Assembly: GCF_011421635.1 (NCBI RefSeq)
Contig: NZ_WTLI01000003.1
Span: 186,001 to 250,000, forward strand
Length of the DNA: 64,000 nucleotides
From: Paenibacillus turpanensis
GTDB lineage: Bacteria > Bacillota > Bacilli > Paenibacillales > YIM-B00363
Reading direction: 5' to 3'
Made by a program: the position numbers and the translations under genes. The notes beneath the pieces were generated by a model, which was given only the letters and a program-made list of their open reading frames with translations, ran no database searches and had not been told where the DNA came from. Shown here piece after piece: positions 23,708 to 31,953 of the stretch (positions are counted from its first letter, which is position 1; the number at the start of each line of letters is the position of its first letter).

Positions 23708-24337
23708 ATGTTGTCGGAACCGCTCCATCAGGTAATGAACGAGATTGCCGGTAGGCTCTATCGTGAGGATGGCCATGGTGGACAAGGCCCTTTTGCAGGG
23801 AAGCTGCTGGTCGGAGGAAGCTGTGGTCTTGCGCTGCAAGGGGTTACGCTTGAGGCTGAGCCTCGGGACATCGATATTTATGTTGACCGCGAGTCGGTTC
23901 ATGCAGTTTATGAGCGTTTCCAGGATTGCTGTTACGATCAACCGCGTGAGGACGAGACGCCTATTTATCGATCCGTGTTAAGCCATTATGAGCTGCAAGG
24001 GGTTAAAATTGAGCTCGTAGGTGACTTTCGAGTTCGTACCGAGCAAGCCAGCTACCGTGTTGAGGTGGAAGAGCTGCTGTGGAGCTATGCTTCTTTGTCA
24101 TCTTATCAGGACGGGAAGCTGCGGCTTATGCCTCTTGAGCATGAGCTAGTCTTTAATGTGCTGCGCGGCCGGCCGGATCGTTATCAAGCGATTGCTGAGG
24201 TGCTTGCGCGGCGTACACACAACGGGAATACAAATCCGCTACTGGCTGAAATAGCGAGCCGAAATCGATTTTCTGACCTATTTCAAGGTCAGCTGGATAC
24301 ATTGCTCCAAAAGCTGGGCGAGGGGGCTAAGGGATGA
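23708..24337 (+). CDS. Nucleotidyltransferase-like protein
   Basis: A 209-residue protein whose N-terminal part has the pattern LLVGGSCGLALQG followed by PRDIDIYVD, which resembles the GS...DxD core of the polymerase-beta nucleotidyltransferase fold. The later region (VKIELVGDFRV) could supply the third acidic residue. The C-terminal half is helical and unassigned. No function is known. ATG 23708 is chosen for GAGGTGG five bases upstream. The stop overlaps the ATG of the second ferredoxin (ATGA), so the two are translated together. Confidence 0.65.
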   Translation: MLSEPLHQVMNEIAGRLYREDGHGGQGPFAGKLLVGGSCGLALQGVTLEAEPRDIDIYVDRESVHAVYERFQDCCYDQPREDETPIYRSVLSHYELQGVKIELVGDFRVRTEQASYRVEVEELLWSYASLSSYQDGKLRLMPLEHELVFNVLRGRPDRYQAIAEVLARRTHNGNTNPLLAEIASRNRFSDLFQGQLDTLLQKLGEGAKG

Positions 24338-24687
24338 AGAGCGGCACGGTGAAGGTGACTTTTTTGCCGGAGGGGAAAACGTCCGAGGTGCGGCCTGGAA
24401 CGACGCTGCTGGAAGCGGCAAGGCGCGCCGGAATCGTGCTGCGTACCCGCTGCGGAGGCAAGGCAGGCTGCTTGATGTGCAAGGTTCATGCCGCCGATGT
24501 AAGCAGCCTGGAAAAGCCCGCACACAATGAGCTGCTTAAGCTTGGAGCAGCCGTCAACGAAGGGGTGCGCTTGGCTTGTCAGGCCAAGGTAGCACGCGAT
24601 ACGGAGGTACATGTGCCGGAGGACCCTCTTCGAGCGGCAATCCGAAAACAGCTGGAACAGCAGAAGGAGGATGATTCTTTGTGGTGA
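24334..24687 (+). CDS. Second [2Fe-2S] ferredoxin
   Basis: A 117-residue plant-type ferredoxin fold: VTFLPEGKTSEVRPGTTLLE, then the ligands CGGKAGCLMC and LACQ. It differs from the first ferredoxin of this cluster in the loop and in a charged C-terminal helix (LRAAIRKQLEQQKEDD). It overlaps the preceding gene by four bases and the following lipoprotein gene by seven, so it is the centre of a tightly coupled set. Confidence 0.85.
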   Translation: MKSGTVKVTFLPEGKTSEVRPGTTLLEAARRAGIVLRTRCGGKAGCLMCKVHAADVSSLEKPAHNELLKLGAAVNEGVRLACQAKVARDTEVHVPEDPLRAAIRKQLEQQKEDDSLW

Positions 24688-25451
24688 ACCAACCAACAGA
24701 AGGACGTTGGAACCGGTACAAACGCATAAATGTAATGCTATTGGCAGCAGTCTCTATGCTGCTTGTTCTTATACTCGGCGGCTGCGGCGGCGGAAGGCCT
24801 GCCACGGCTGCAGATGGTGCTGCGCTGAACCCGGCCGCAGTGAAAGAGGCTATTCTCATTGTTCAAAACGGAGTTGAAGAATATCAAAAGAAAACTGGCG
24901 TGCCTCCAATCAAGAACAGCACGGAGGACACTCCCATCTATGAAAAATATGTGATTGATATGCGCAAGCTGGTTGAACGGCATATGATCAGTCAAATTCC
25001 AACGATTGCGTTTGAGAACGGCGGAACGTATCAATTTGTGCTTGTACATCCGGAGACAAATCCCGAGGTCAAGCTGCTGGACGTGGCGGCTTTCCAGAAA
25101 ACGTCCGATTTGCAAAAAAAGATCGCACAATATGCTGCCTCCAACGGAGGGCAGCTGCCTCAAGGGGACCCGGTTGCTCCCGGCTATTCCCGTATCGATT
25201 TTACAAAACTGGGCGTGAAGGAGGAGCAAATCCGCAGTCCGTATTCCAATCAATTTATCACATTTGTTTTGTCGGACAAGGGTGAGGTCGGGATTGATTA
25301 CGCGCTCGACATCGCTATGCTCGTTCAGAAAAAATCGATACTACCCGGAGAGCAGGATGACCTCCGCGAGCTTCTGGTAAAGGAATTCCCTTTCATTCCT
25401 GTGCGTTCGTTTCCATATCGCTGGATCAATCAAGAGCCCGTTGTCCAATAG
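24681..25451 (+). CDS. yphF: YphF-like lipoprotein
   Basis: A 256-residue lipoprotein. A basic N-terminus and hydrophobic stretch end in the lipobox LILGGC, followed by a Gly/Ala linker. The mature part has two similar halves with ...AAVKEAILIVQNGVEEYQKKTG and ...TSDLQKKIAQYAASNGGQLPQG, as if from an internal repeat. B. subtilis YphF, a lipoprotein of unknown role, sits at this place before spoIVA. GTG start at 24681 with AGGAGG upstream; a second GTG follows at once. The terminator overlaps its stop. Confidence 0.78.
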   Translation: MVNQPTEGRWNRYKRINVMLLAAVSMLLVLILGGCGGGRPATAADGAALNPAAVKEAILIVQNGVEEYQKKTGVPPIKNSTEDTPIYEKYVIDMRKLVERHMISQIPTIAFENGGTYQFVLVHPETNPEVKLLDVAAFQKTSDLQKKIAQYAASNGGQLPQGDPVAPGYSRIDFTKLGVKEEQIRSPYSNQFITFVLSDKGEVGIDYALDIAMLVQKKSILPGEQDDLRELLVKEFPFIPVRSFPYRWINQEPVVQ

Positions 25452-25465
25452 GACCGGGCTCTTTT
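25432..25465 (+). terminator. Terminator overlapping the yphF stop
   Basis: AGAGCCCG (25433-25440) pairs with CGGGCTCT (25455-25462), with an inner GTCC/GGAC, followed by TTTT. Confidence 0.85.
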
Positions 25466-25581
25466 CCATCGCTTTTAAGAATAAGATGGTTCTTCTGTTC
25501 ATATATCATATCGGAGTCACTTTTCGGCCGACCCTCACGTCTTGGGCCCAGGACGTAATATAAAGCGGAGGGAAAAGGTTG

Positions 25582-25609
25582 TCATATTCGTGGCCGACGT
25601 ACATATATT
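25582..25609 (+). promoter_or_regulatory. Sigma-E-type promoter of spoIVA
   Basis: TCATATT (25582-25588), 13 bases, and CATATATT (25602-25609) resemble the -35 and -10 of sigma-E. spoIVA is a sigma-E gene in B. subtilis. The start codon is 120 bases downstream. The 264 bases between the yphF terminator and spoIVA hold nothing else that could be recognised. Confidence 0.6.
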
Positions 25610-25729
25610 GATACTAGTCCAAATGAATGTACGAGTAAGTCGCTTTACGCATCCGTGGTCACATTGGCTTGAGGAAGGTAGTACGGCGACAGGCGGCATC
25701 ATTACACTACCTTTTGGGAGGGAATCTCA

Positions 25730-27208
25730 TTGGAAAAAGTAGATATTTTCAAGGACATCGCAGAACGAACCGGCGGAGATATTTACCTGGGGGTCGTTGG
25801 TGCGGTCCGCACGGGCAAATCTACCTTTATCAAGCGTTTTATGGAAACTTTAGTTTTGCCTAGCATGGAAAGTGAGTCGGAGCGCGCAAGAGCGACCGAT
25901 GAACTGCCGCAAAGTGCGGCCGGACGCACCATCATGACGACAGAGCCTAAATTTGTACCGAATCACGCGGTTCAGCTGAATGTCGCTGACGGCTTGAATG
26001 TCAATGTTCGTCTTGTCGATTGCGTTGGCTATGCCGTGGAAGGTGCAAAAGGGTACGAGGACGAAAACGGACCGCGTATGATTAGCACTCCGTGGTTTGA
26101 AGAGCCGATCCCGTTCCAAGAAGCAGCGGAAATCGGCACACGCAAGGTCATTCAAGAGCATTCCACACTGGGTGTTGTGGTAACGACAGACGGCTCCATC
26201 GCTGAAATTCCGCGTTCGTCTTATGTAGATGCGGAAGAGCGCGTCATTAATGAGCTGAAGGAAGTCGGCAAGCCGTTCATCCTCATCATCAACTCGACGA
26301 AGCCGCAAAGCCCGGAAGCACAGGCGCTCCGTGCGGAGCTTTCCGAGAAATATGATATTCCAGCGATGACAATGAGCGTTGCCAACATGGGTGAGCAGGA
26401 AGTGCTCGGCGTGCTCCGTGAGGTGCTGTACGAATTCCCTGTTCACGAAGTGAACGTGAACCTGCCGAGCTGGGTTATGGTGCTGGAAGAAAAGCACTGG
26501 CTGCGTGCCAGCTTTGAGAATTCCGTTCGCGATACGGTGAAGGACATCCGCCGTCTGCGCGATGTGGACCGTGTGGTGAGCCAGTTTACCGAATACGAGT
26601 TTATCGATAATGCCGGTTTGGCGGGAATGAATATGGGTCAAGGCGTTGCGGAAATCGACCTGTATGCCCCGGATGAGCTCTACGACCGCATCTTGATGGA
26701 AGTGGTCGGGGTAGAAATTCGCGGGAAGGATCACCTGCTGCAGCTGATGCAGGAATTTACCCACGCGAAGCGCGAGTACGACCAAGTGGCGGAAGCGCTC
26801 GACATGGTGAAGACGACCGGCTACGGCATTGCAGCACCGACGCTTGCGGAAATGGCGCTCGATGAGCCGGAGCTGATCCGTCAAGGCTCGAGATTCGGCG
26901 TTCGCCTGAAGGCAACGGCGCCGTCGATCCATATGATCCGCGTCGACGTCGAGTCTGAATTCGCGCCGATTATCGGTACGGAGAAGCAGTCCGAGGAGCT
27001 GGTGCGTTACTTAATGCAGGATTTCGAGGACAACCCGACGAAGATTTGGGAATCCGATATTTTTGGCCGCTCGCTCCACTCCATTGTACGCGAGGGGATC
27101 CAGGGCAAGCTGGCGATGATGCCGGACAACGCCCGCTACAAGCTGCAGGAAACACTGGGCCGCATTATTAACGAAGGCTCCGGCGGTTTGATTGCCATCA
27201 TCCTGTAA
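25730..27208 (+). CDS. spoIVA: Stage IV sporulation protein A
   Basis: ATPase that polymerises on the forespore surface and forms the base of the spore coat. The 492 residues are the usual length. The Walker A motif GVVGAVRTGKST (21-32, Lys30) and the SpoIVA-type sequences TTEPKFVPNHAVQL, LVDCVGYAVEGA and NSTKP are present. The C-terminus ends in SGGLIAIIL, the region used for membrane targeting through SpoVM. Start is TTG 25730 with GGGAGG eight bases upstream. A sigma-E-like promoter lies upstream and a terminator follows. Confidence 0.97.
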   Translation: MEKVDIFKDIAERTGGDIYLGVVGAVRTGKSTFIKRFMETLVLPSMESESERARATDELPQSAAGRTIMTTEPKFVPNHAVQLNVADGLNVNVRLVDCVGYAVEGAKGYEDENGPRMISTPWFEEPIPFQEAAEIGTRKVIQEHSTLGVVVTTDGSIAEIPRSSYVDAEERVINELKEVGKPFILIINSTKPQSPEAQALRAELSEKYDIPAMTMSVANMGEQEVLGVLREVLYEFPVHEVNVNLPSWVMVLEEKHWLRASFENSVRDTVKDIRRLRDVDRVVSQFTEYEFIDNAGLAGMNMGQGVAEIDLYAPDELYDRILMEVVGVEIRGKDHLLQLMQEFTHAKREYDQVAEALDMVKTTGYGIAAPTLAEMALDEPELIRQGSRFGVRLKATAPSIHMIRVDVESEFAPIIGTEKQSEELVRYLMQDFEDNPTKIWESDIFGRSLHSIVREGIQGKLAMMPDNARYKLQETLGRIINEGSGGLIAIIL

Positions 27209-27246
27209 ATCGATCATAAGTGAAATAGTACTCTAAATAAACAGCA

Positions 27247-27295
27247 AAAGGTAACGTATCGGTCGGAATTTCGGCATAGGTGCGTTACCTTTTTT
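27247..27295 (+). terminator. Terminator of spoIVA
   Basis: AAAGGTAACG (27247-27256) pairs perfectly with CGTTACCTTT (27283-27292) and runs into T. Confidence 0.8.
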
Positions 27296-27441
27296 GTGCT
27301 GGTGAATAAAAATTTGGAGAGTAGAGGCATGTACTTCAAATGGGTAAAGCTGCATGTGCGGGATCGCATTTTCTACCGCAATTAAGGTAAAAATGTTCAC
27401 GAAAAAGATCTCAACAAAAGGAGCAGATCAAGATTAACAAC

Positions 27442-28038
27442 ATGTTCTCAGCGCAGCTCTACCATTGGTTTGTTCGACCCAAATGGGTGACAAAGAAATA
27501 TATACATGACCATATTCAAAGCAGCTTTCAGTTTAATGATCACGTTGTGTTAGATTTCGGATCCGGAACAGGTGCGAACTGCTCCATGTTCACTCCAGGC
27601 CTCTATATCGGGGTAGACCCGGATGAAAAGAGAATCGACTACGCACGAAGATTGTACCCGGAGCATTCGTTTCAGGTTCTACAGAATAACCGGCTGCCGA
27701 TCGACGACCGGAAGGTGGACTACATTCTCATTGTTGCTGTGCTGCATCACATTTCCTCGGAGGAAATTTCTCTTTACATGGATGAGTTTCGCCGTATTCT
27801 GAAGCCTTCGGGAACGATTATTGTGATGGAGCCGTGCTTATGCAGCCGTACACCGATATGTAACCGTTTTATGAAGTGGTATGATAAGGGGGACTATATC
27901 CGAGAAGAGGAGGATTATATCCATTTGTTTGCCTCTCATGATTACGAATGCACCGTATTAAAAAGATTTCGTAAATGCTTCCTCTACAATGAGTTGTTTT
28001 TCTCTGCAGCACCAAAATTAGCGCAAACAATGGATTAA
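27442..28038 (+). CDS. Class I SAM-dependent methyltransferase
   Basis: A 198-residue protein with the SAM-binding motif VLDFGSGTGANC (about 36-47), acidic GVDPDEKRI, and the post-motif VDYILIVAVLHHI, followed by FRRILKPSGTIIV. This is the UbiE/COQ5-like methyltransferase_11 plan. The substrate is unknown. The ATG at 27442 has no ribosome binding site at normal distance: AAAGGAG ends 18 bases away. That site is better spaced for an ATT at 27433 (in frame), so the true start is uncertain. Gene and position are not known from B. subtilis. It lies alone between spoIVA and hbs with terminators on both sides. Confidence 0.8.
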   Translation: MFSAQLYHWFVRPKWVTKKYIHDHIQSSFQFNDHVVLDFGSGTGANCSMFTPGLYIGVDPDEKRIDYARRLYPEHSFQVLQNNRLPIDDRKVDYILIVAVLHHISSEEISLYMDEFRRILKPSGTIIVMEPCLCSRTPICNRFMKWYDKGDYIREEEDYIHLFASHDYECTVLKRFRKCFLYNELFFSAAPKLAQTMD

Positions 28039-28062
28039 TTTCCTGCATATCACATAATAAAG

Positions 28063-28098
28063 AGTCCCCCCGGAAGCGTCGGCGGGGACTGTTTTTTT
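28063..28098 (+). terminator. Terminator after the methyltransferase
   Basis: AGTCCCC and GGGGACT (28063-28069, 28084-28090) form the stem, followed by G and seven T. The next 190 bases to hbs show no clear promoter. Confidence 0.8.
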
Positions 28099-28290
28099 GA
28101 AATTTGAACAAGGTTTCAAAACTTAGGACTTGCAAAGCATCGTACCGCTGTATTACTATGGATTTGTCGCTTTTGCCTTGCGGAATCACGTTTTTTTGAA
28201 CGGATATGTATATTTTTCATTAGAACGGTGAAGACAAGTAGTATCAAGGATAATGCGTCATGACTTCTCTCTTGGGGGGAGGTGAAAGGC

Positions 28291-28563
28291 ATGAATAAAA
28301 CTGATCTCATCAATAAAGTAGCGGAATCTACGGACTTGGCGAAGAAGGACGTTACCAAGGTGGTAGACGCTGTTTTCGAATCCATCTCCGAGGCGCTCCA
28401 GTCTGGAGACAAGGTACAGCTCGTGGGCTTTGGCAACTTCGAAGTCCGTGAACGCTCCGCACGTAAAGGCCGTAACCCGCAAACCGGAGAAGAAATCGAA
28501 ATTCCGGCGAGCAAGGTTCCTGCTTTCAAGCCTGGCAAAGCGCTGAAAGACGGAATCCAATAG
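28291..28563 (+). CDS. hbs: DNA-binding protein HU
   Basis: A 90-residue histone-like protein that bends and compacts DNA. The HU/IHF signature [21 protein letters not shown] is complete, including the proline-tipped arm ([12 protein letters not shown]), and the C-terminal [13 protein letters not shown] is standard. ATG 28291 is eight bases from GGAGG; the GTG three codons earlier is inside the site. In B. subtilis hbs likewise follows spoIVA and precedes the mtrB region. A perfect 12-pair terminator ends the gene. Confidence 0.97.
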   Translation: MNKTDLINKVAESTDLAKKDVTKVVDAVFESISEALQSGDKVQLVGFGNFEVRERSARKGRNPQTGEEIEIPASKVPAFKPGKALKDGIQ

Positions 28564-28585
28564 TCATTACATAAGTGCGTACGAC

Positions 28586-28620
28586 AAACCGCGAACGGTT
28601 CCGTTCGCGGTTTTCTTTTT
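28586..28620 (+). terminator. Terminator of hbs
   Basis: AACCGCGAACGG (28587-28598) and CCGTTCGCGGTT (28601-28612) form 12 perfect pairs, followed by TTTTCTTTTT. Confidence 0.92.
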
Positions 28621-28637
28621 AGGAAAAAATACCAAGC

Positions 28638-28666
28638 TTGACGGGTTCTGCTGGCTGTGTTAGGTT
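28638..28666 (+). promoter_or_regulatory. Possible promoter of the prenyl-phosphate sugar operon
   Basis: TTGACG (28638-28643), 17 bases, TAGGTT (28661-28666). The -35 is good; the -10 is poor. Confidence 0.4.
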
Positions 28667-28724
28667 AAGAATATTTGAGGCAATTAGGAAACTATGTGAT
28701 TGGTCGATTTGGAAAGGGGCACCT

Positions 28725-29630
28725 ATGGAGGAAGTAAAACAAGTAAAGCAGGCTGCAAGCGGGAATGCACTTTCAGCATTTTTCCGATGCTTGCGCCCAA
28801 AGCAGTGGACAAAGAACGTTCTCGTATTTGGCGCATTTTTATTTTCGGTGACAGAGGTTGGGGTGTCTGCCTTTGTGAATTCGCTGTTCGGCTTCCTGCT
28901 GTTTTGCTGCGTGGCCGGTGTCGTATATATTATTAACGATTATATGGATGTCGAGCAGGATCGTGTACACCCGGAAAAAAGGTTTCGTCCGATGGCTTCC
29001 GGAGCGATTCGACCCAATACGGCTTTAACACTTGGAATTGTTCTATTGATCGCGGCCTTATCTTTATCGCTGATGCTTAACGTGCCTTTTACGATTTTGC
29101 TTGTCGCTTATTTTATTATGAATATTGCCTACTCGGTTCGGTTGAAGCATGTCGTCATCATTGACGTGATGATCGTTGCTGCGGGCTTTGTAATGCGCGC
29201 GGTTGGCGGAGCTATGGTTATTGAGCGTCCGTTTACGCCTTGGTTTTTGGTATGTACCATGCTGCTGGCTTTGTTTCTTGCGATCAGCAAACGCCGCCAC
29301 GAGCTGATCCTGTTTCAGGAAAAGAAAGGCTCGCACCGCAAGGTGCTGCAGTTTTATTCTCCACAGCTGCTTGACCAGATGATCAGCATTGTCACAACTG
29401 CAACCATTATGAGCTATGGATTATATACGTTTACGTCCGGCGTGACCGTTCACTTGATGTGGACGCTGCCATTTGTGATTTACGGTATTTTCCGCTATTT
29501 ATATTTGATCTACATGGAAGAGAAGGGCGGGAGCCCGGAAAAGGTGCTGCTTCAGGATAAGCATATTTTGACGACAGTGCTGCTGTACGGTGTCACTGTA
29601 TTTATTATCCTTTACTTTTACGGCGGTTAG
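28725..29630 (+). CDS. UbiA-family protein like decaprenyl-phosphate phosphoribosyltransferase
   Basis: A 301-residue UbiA-superfamily membrane protein with about nine helices. It has NDYMDVEQDR (71-80) followed by HPEKRFRPMASG, which closely matches the pattern of mycobacterial DPPR synthase (Rv3806c: ND..DVE.DR.HP.KRFRP). It also begins with the same RPKQWTKNVLV block, and the second Asp motif is replaced by the family's LKHVVIIDV and KRRHEL regions. DPPR synthase joins phosphoribosyl pyrophosphate to a polyprenyl phosphate. It is distinct from the quinone-type UbiA protein at 36.3 kb. ATG 28725 follows AAAGGGG. The next genes encode a small transporter, a GT-C-like protein and a PAP2 phosphatase, which fit a lipid-linked pentose pathway. 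Confidence 0.82.
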   Translation: MEEVKQVKQAASGNALSAFFRCLRPKQWTKNVLVFGAFLFSVTEVGVSAFVNSLFGFLLFCCVAGVVYIINDYMDVEQDRVHPEKRFRPMASGAIRPNTALTLGIVLLIAALSLSLMLNVPFTILLVAYFIMNIAYSVRLKHVVIIDVMIVAAGFVMRAVGGAMVIERPFTPWFLVCTMLLALFLAISKRRHELILFQEKKGSHRKVLQFYSPQLLDQMISIVTTATIMSYGLYTFTSGVTVHLMWTLPFVIYGIFRYLYLIYMEEKGGSPEKVLLQDKHILTTVLLYGVTVFIILYFYGG

Positions 29631-29642
29631 GGGAACGAAAAT

Positions 29643-29996
29643 ATGCTGAAGTATGTATTGGCTTTTATCAGTATTTTGCTTGGAGCCAGCGCGCAAATTA
29701 TGCTGAAAAAGGGCTCGGGGGCTTTGAACGGCGTTAAGGGCAGCCTGGTTGACACCGTCATGAAGGTGGCGCTGAATCCATTTATTATCGGCGGTTTTGT
29801 GCTCTACGGACTAAGCGCGGTGACATGGGTTGCAGTGCTTTCCAAAATGAAATTAAGCGTGGCGTATCCGCTTGTTAGCTTAAGCTACGTCATCGTTGTC
29901 ATTGCCTCGTATTTTATTTTTAAAGAAACGATTGTATGGACGCAGATCGTTGCACTGGCGTTTATCGTCATCGGTGTGCTGCTGTTAGTACGTTAA
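29643..29996 (+). CDS. EamA/SMR-type small transporter, candidate lipid-sugar flippase
   Basis: A 117-residue protein with four membrane helices, of the drug/metabolite transporter superfamily. The N-terminal LLGASAQIMLKKGSG, the middle LSVAYPLVSLSYVIVVIASY and the last helix AFIVIGVLLLV match the ArnE/ArnF and EmrE-like layout. ArnE/F-type proteins are proposed to move undecaprenyl-phosphate sugars across the membrane. Given its neighbours, flipping of a prenyl-phosphate pentose is a reasonable guess but not shown. It follows the DPPR-like gene by 12 bases. Confidence 0.75.
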   Translation: MLKYVLAFISILLGASAQIMLKKGSGALNGVKGSLVDTVMKVALNPFIIGGFVLYGLSAVTWVAVLSKMKLSVAYPLVSLSYVIVVIASYFIFKETIVWTQIVALAFIVIGVLLLVR

Positions 29997-30048
29997 ACCG
30001 CACGTTCGGCTAAGTTGAACGCTGCGTTAACGCCGGAGGGATCGAATC

Positions 30049-31953
30049 ATGCTTATGTTTTTGGTTATCAATGCAGTTGTGCTGTTTTCCGCTGTGCTTG
30101 TCACTAGAAAGCTGCGGCTGTCCGGATTGGATGCACTGCTCGCGTGCGCGGTCATCTGGATTTCACAAATTTTGCTTTCTCTAACGATAGCCGGTGGGCT
30201 GCTGAAGCAATTTAACGGAATGGGCGCTGCCCTTGTAAATCTCGCGATTTCCGCATGCAGCGTGGCTGCCGTTCGGTTGGCCTCAGGGCGGCCGAAGCTT
30301 AGTGAGCTGTCTTATCCGAGCTCGTCCGGGCTTGGCTTTGAGCCGGCGCCGACAAGAAGGGAAAGCTTGTGGAGCCAGCCTTGGGTGCTGATTCTTGGGG
30401 CGATTGCTGCGGCGGAAATATTGCTTGCTGTATTTTTGGCCTATTTGCTTCCTTCCTCTGATTGGGATAGTTTGTACTATCATCTCGTTTCGATTGCCGC
30501 ATGGATGCAAAATGGTGAAATCGGCATCGTCCCATATGCGTTGTGGTCGAATGTGTATCCGATTAATTCGGAGCTGTACTATTCCTGGTATGTCATTTTC
30601 TTCGGACATGATCGTTACGTGAACGCGGGACAAATCGCACTTGCCTTGTTGGGCGCAGGGGCAACGTCGGGCATTGCCCGGGCGGCAGGAATTGGCCGAT
30701 ATGCTTCAGCTGCGGCCGGTTTTATCTGGCTGCTGACGCCGATCGTTGTGTCGCAGCTGCGCACGAATTACGTCGATGTCGCTTTTGCAGCTGTGTTCCT
30801 GGCATCGTTTTACTTTACTGTGCAGTATGTAAAACAGCCATCCATGGTTTATGCCGTATTGGCCGGACTTGCCGGGGGTACGGCACTAGGGATGAAGTCG
30901 TCGGGAGTCGCTTACATCGGCTTGCTGGCATTGTTGTTGTTTATACACAGCATTGTGCTCGGTTTAGCCGGACGCCGGCAAAGAGAAGGACTTCGCAATT
31001 CACTGCTGTACCTGATCCCACTCGCTGTGCTGGGCGGAATCTGGTATATCCGCACTTGGGTTGTTTATGGGAACCCGATTTACCCGTTTGAAGTTAAGAT
31101 TCTTGGCCATGTGCTGTTCGCCGGGACAGGCTCCGTTCACGATCTGATTATGGTGGCCAATACTCCGGAACAGTTTCTCGGAAAGCCGGCATGGAAGCAG
31201 CTGCTGATGTCCTGGCGCGCTGAACCTTCTCCTGCCTATTACGACCAGCGCATCGGGGGCTTCGGACTGCAGTGGCTGTATACATTGCTGCCTGCTGCGA
31301 TTGGGTACACCGCATACATGGCCTGGAAAAACCGTTTTGTGTTTGTCACGGTTTGCTTGCCCTTCCTGCTTATTTTCGCGGTTCAGCCTGCTTCCTGGTG
31401 GGCGCGTTACACGATTTTCTTTGTCGCCTTTGGTGCAATTGCAGCAGCATTTTTGGTGGAAAAGGTTCGATTCGTGCTGTTAAAGTGGCCGCTGCAGCTT
31501 GCTATCTCGGCATTGATCGTCATTTCCTTGGCTGCGCACCATAAGGTTACCTTGAATATGGATAAAATTCGGTTAGCTTTATCGCTTCCGGCAAATGAGC
31601 GCACGATCGGAAATGTATATTTCCCGGAATATAAATTTGTGGACAAGCTGCCGCAAGGAACATCCATTGCCGTTTGGTACGACCGGTTCTTATATCCGTT
31701 CTTTGGGCCAAGCTTCAGCAATCAAGTCGTGATGCTGAATGGGACGGCGGAAGAAGGTAAGCAGCTGGCCGCAGCGATGCTGGAAGGAAAGTCGGATTAT
31801 TTATTTACAGTGCAAAACGCATTTGTAGATAAAATGGCCGCTCAGCATCCGGATGCATTCCAGCTTGTTGAGACGTTCGAGGACCGGTACCGGGTGTATA
31901 AAATTGAAGCTGCTGCGTTAACGAAACTGGCCGGCGGAGGATCGGGCTTATGA
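30049..31953 (+). CDS. GT-C-type membrane glycosyltransferase candidate
   Basis: A 634-residue protein with about eleven membrane helices and a C-terminal soluble segment. Between helices near residue 138 it has LPSSDWDSLYYHL, an acidic first-loop motif (Asp138, Asp140) followed by Tyr-Tyr-His, as in GT-C enzymes of the ArnT/GT39 group that take sugar from a lipid-phosphate donor. The acceptor cannot be told. GGAGGG lies eight bases before the ATG. Its stop overlaps the ATG of the PAP2 gene by four bases (31950-31953). With the preceding two genes it forms one operon. Confidence 0.7.
   Translation: MLMFLVINAVVLFSAVLVTRKLRLSGLDALLACAVIWISQILLSLTIAGGLLKQFNGMGAALVNLAISACSVAAVRLASGRPKLSELSYPSSSGLGFEPAPTRRESLWSQPWVLILGAIAAAEILLAVFLAYLLPSSDWDSLYYHLVSIAAWMQNGEIGIVPYALWSNVYPINSELYYSWYVIFFGHDRYVNAGQIALALLGAGATSGIARAAGIGRYASAAAGFIWLLTPIVVSQLRTNYVDVAFAAVFLASFYFTVQYVKQPSMVYAVLAGLAGGTALGMKSSGVAYIGLLALLLFIHSIVLGLAGRRQREGLRNSLLYLIPLAVLGGIWYIRTWVVYGNPIYPFEVKILGHVLFAGTGSVHDLIMVANTPEQFLGKPAWKQLLMSWRAEPSPAYYDQRIGGFGLQWLYTLLPAAIGYTAYMAWKNRFVFVTVCLPFLLIFAVQPASWWARYTIFFVAFGAIAAAFLVEKVRFVLLKWPLQLAISALIVISLAAHHKVTLNMDKIRLALSLPANERTIGNVYFPEYKFVDKLPQGTSIAVWYDRFLYPFFGPSFSNQVVMLNGTAEEGKQLAAAMLEGKSDYLFTVQNAFVDKMAAQHPDAFQLVETFEDRYRVYKIEAAALTKLAGGGSGL

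Noticed and set aside
25542..25742. 66-codon frame upstream of spoIVA
   Set aside because: Covers the sigma-E-like promoter and the spoIVA ribosome binding site; no family resemblance.
25850..26932. 360-codon open frame on the minus strand opposite spoIVA
   Set aside because: Same reasons: entirely inside spoIVA, composition typical for an antisense frame, no start site.
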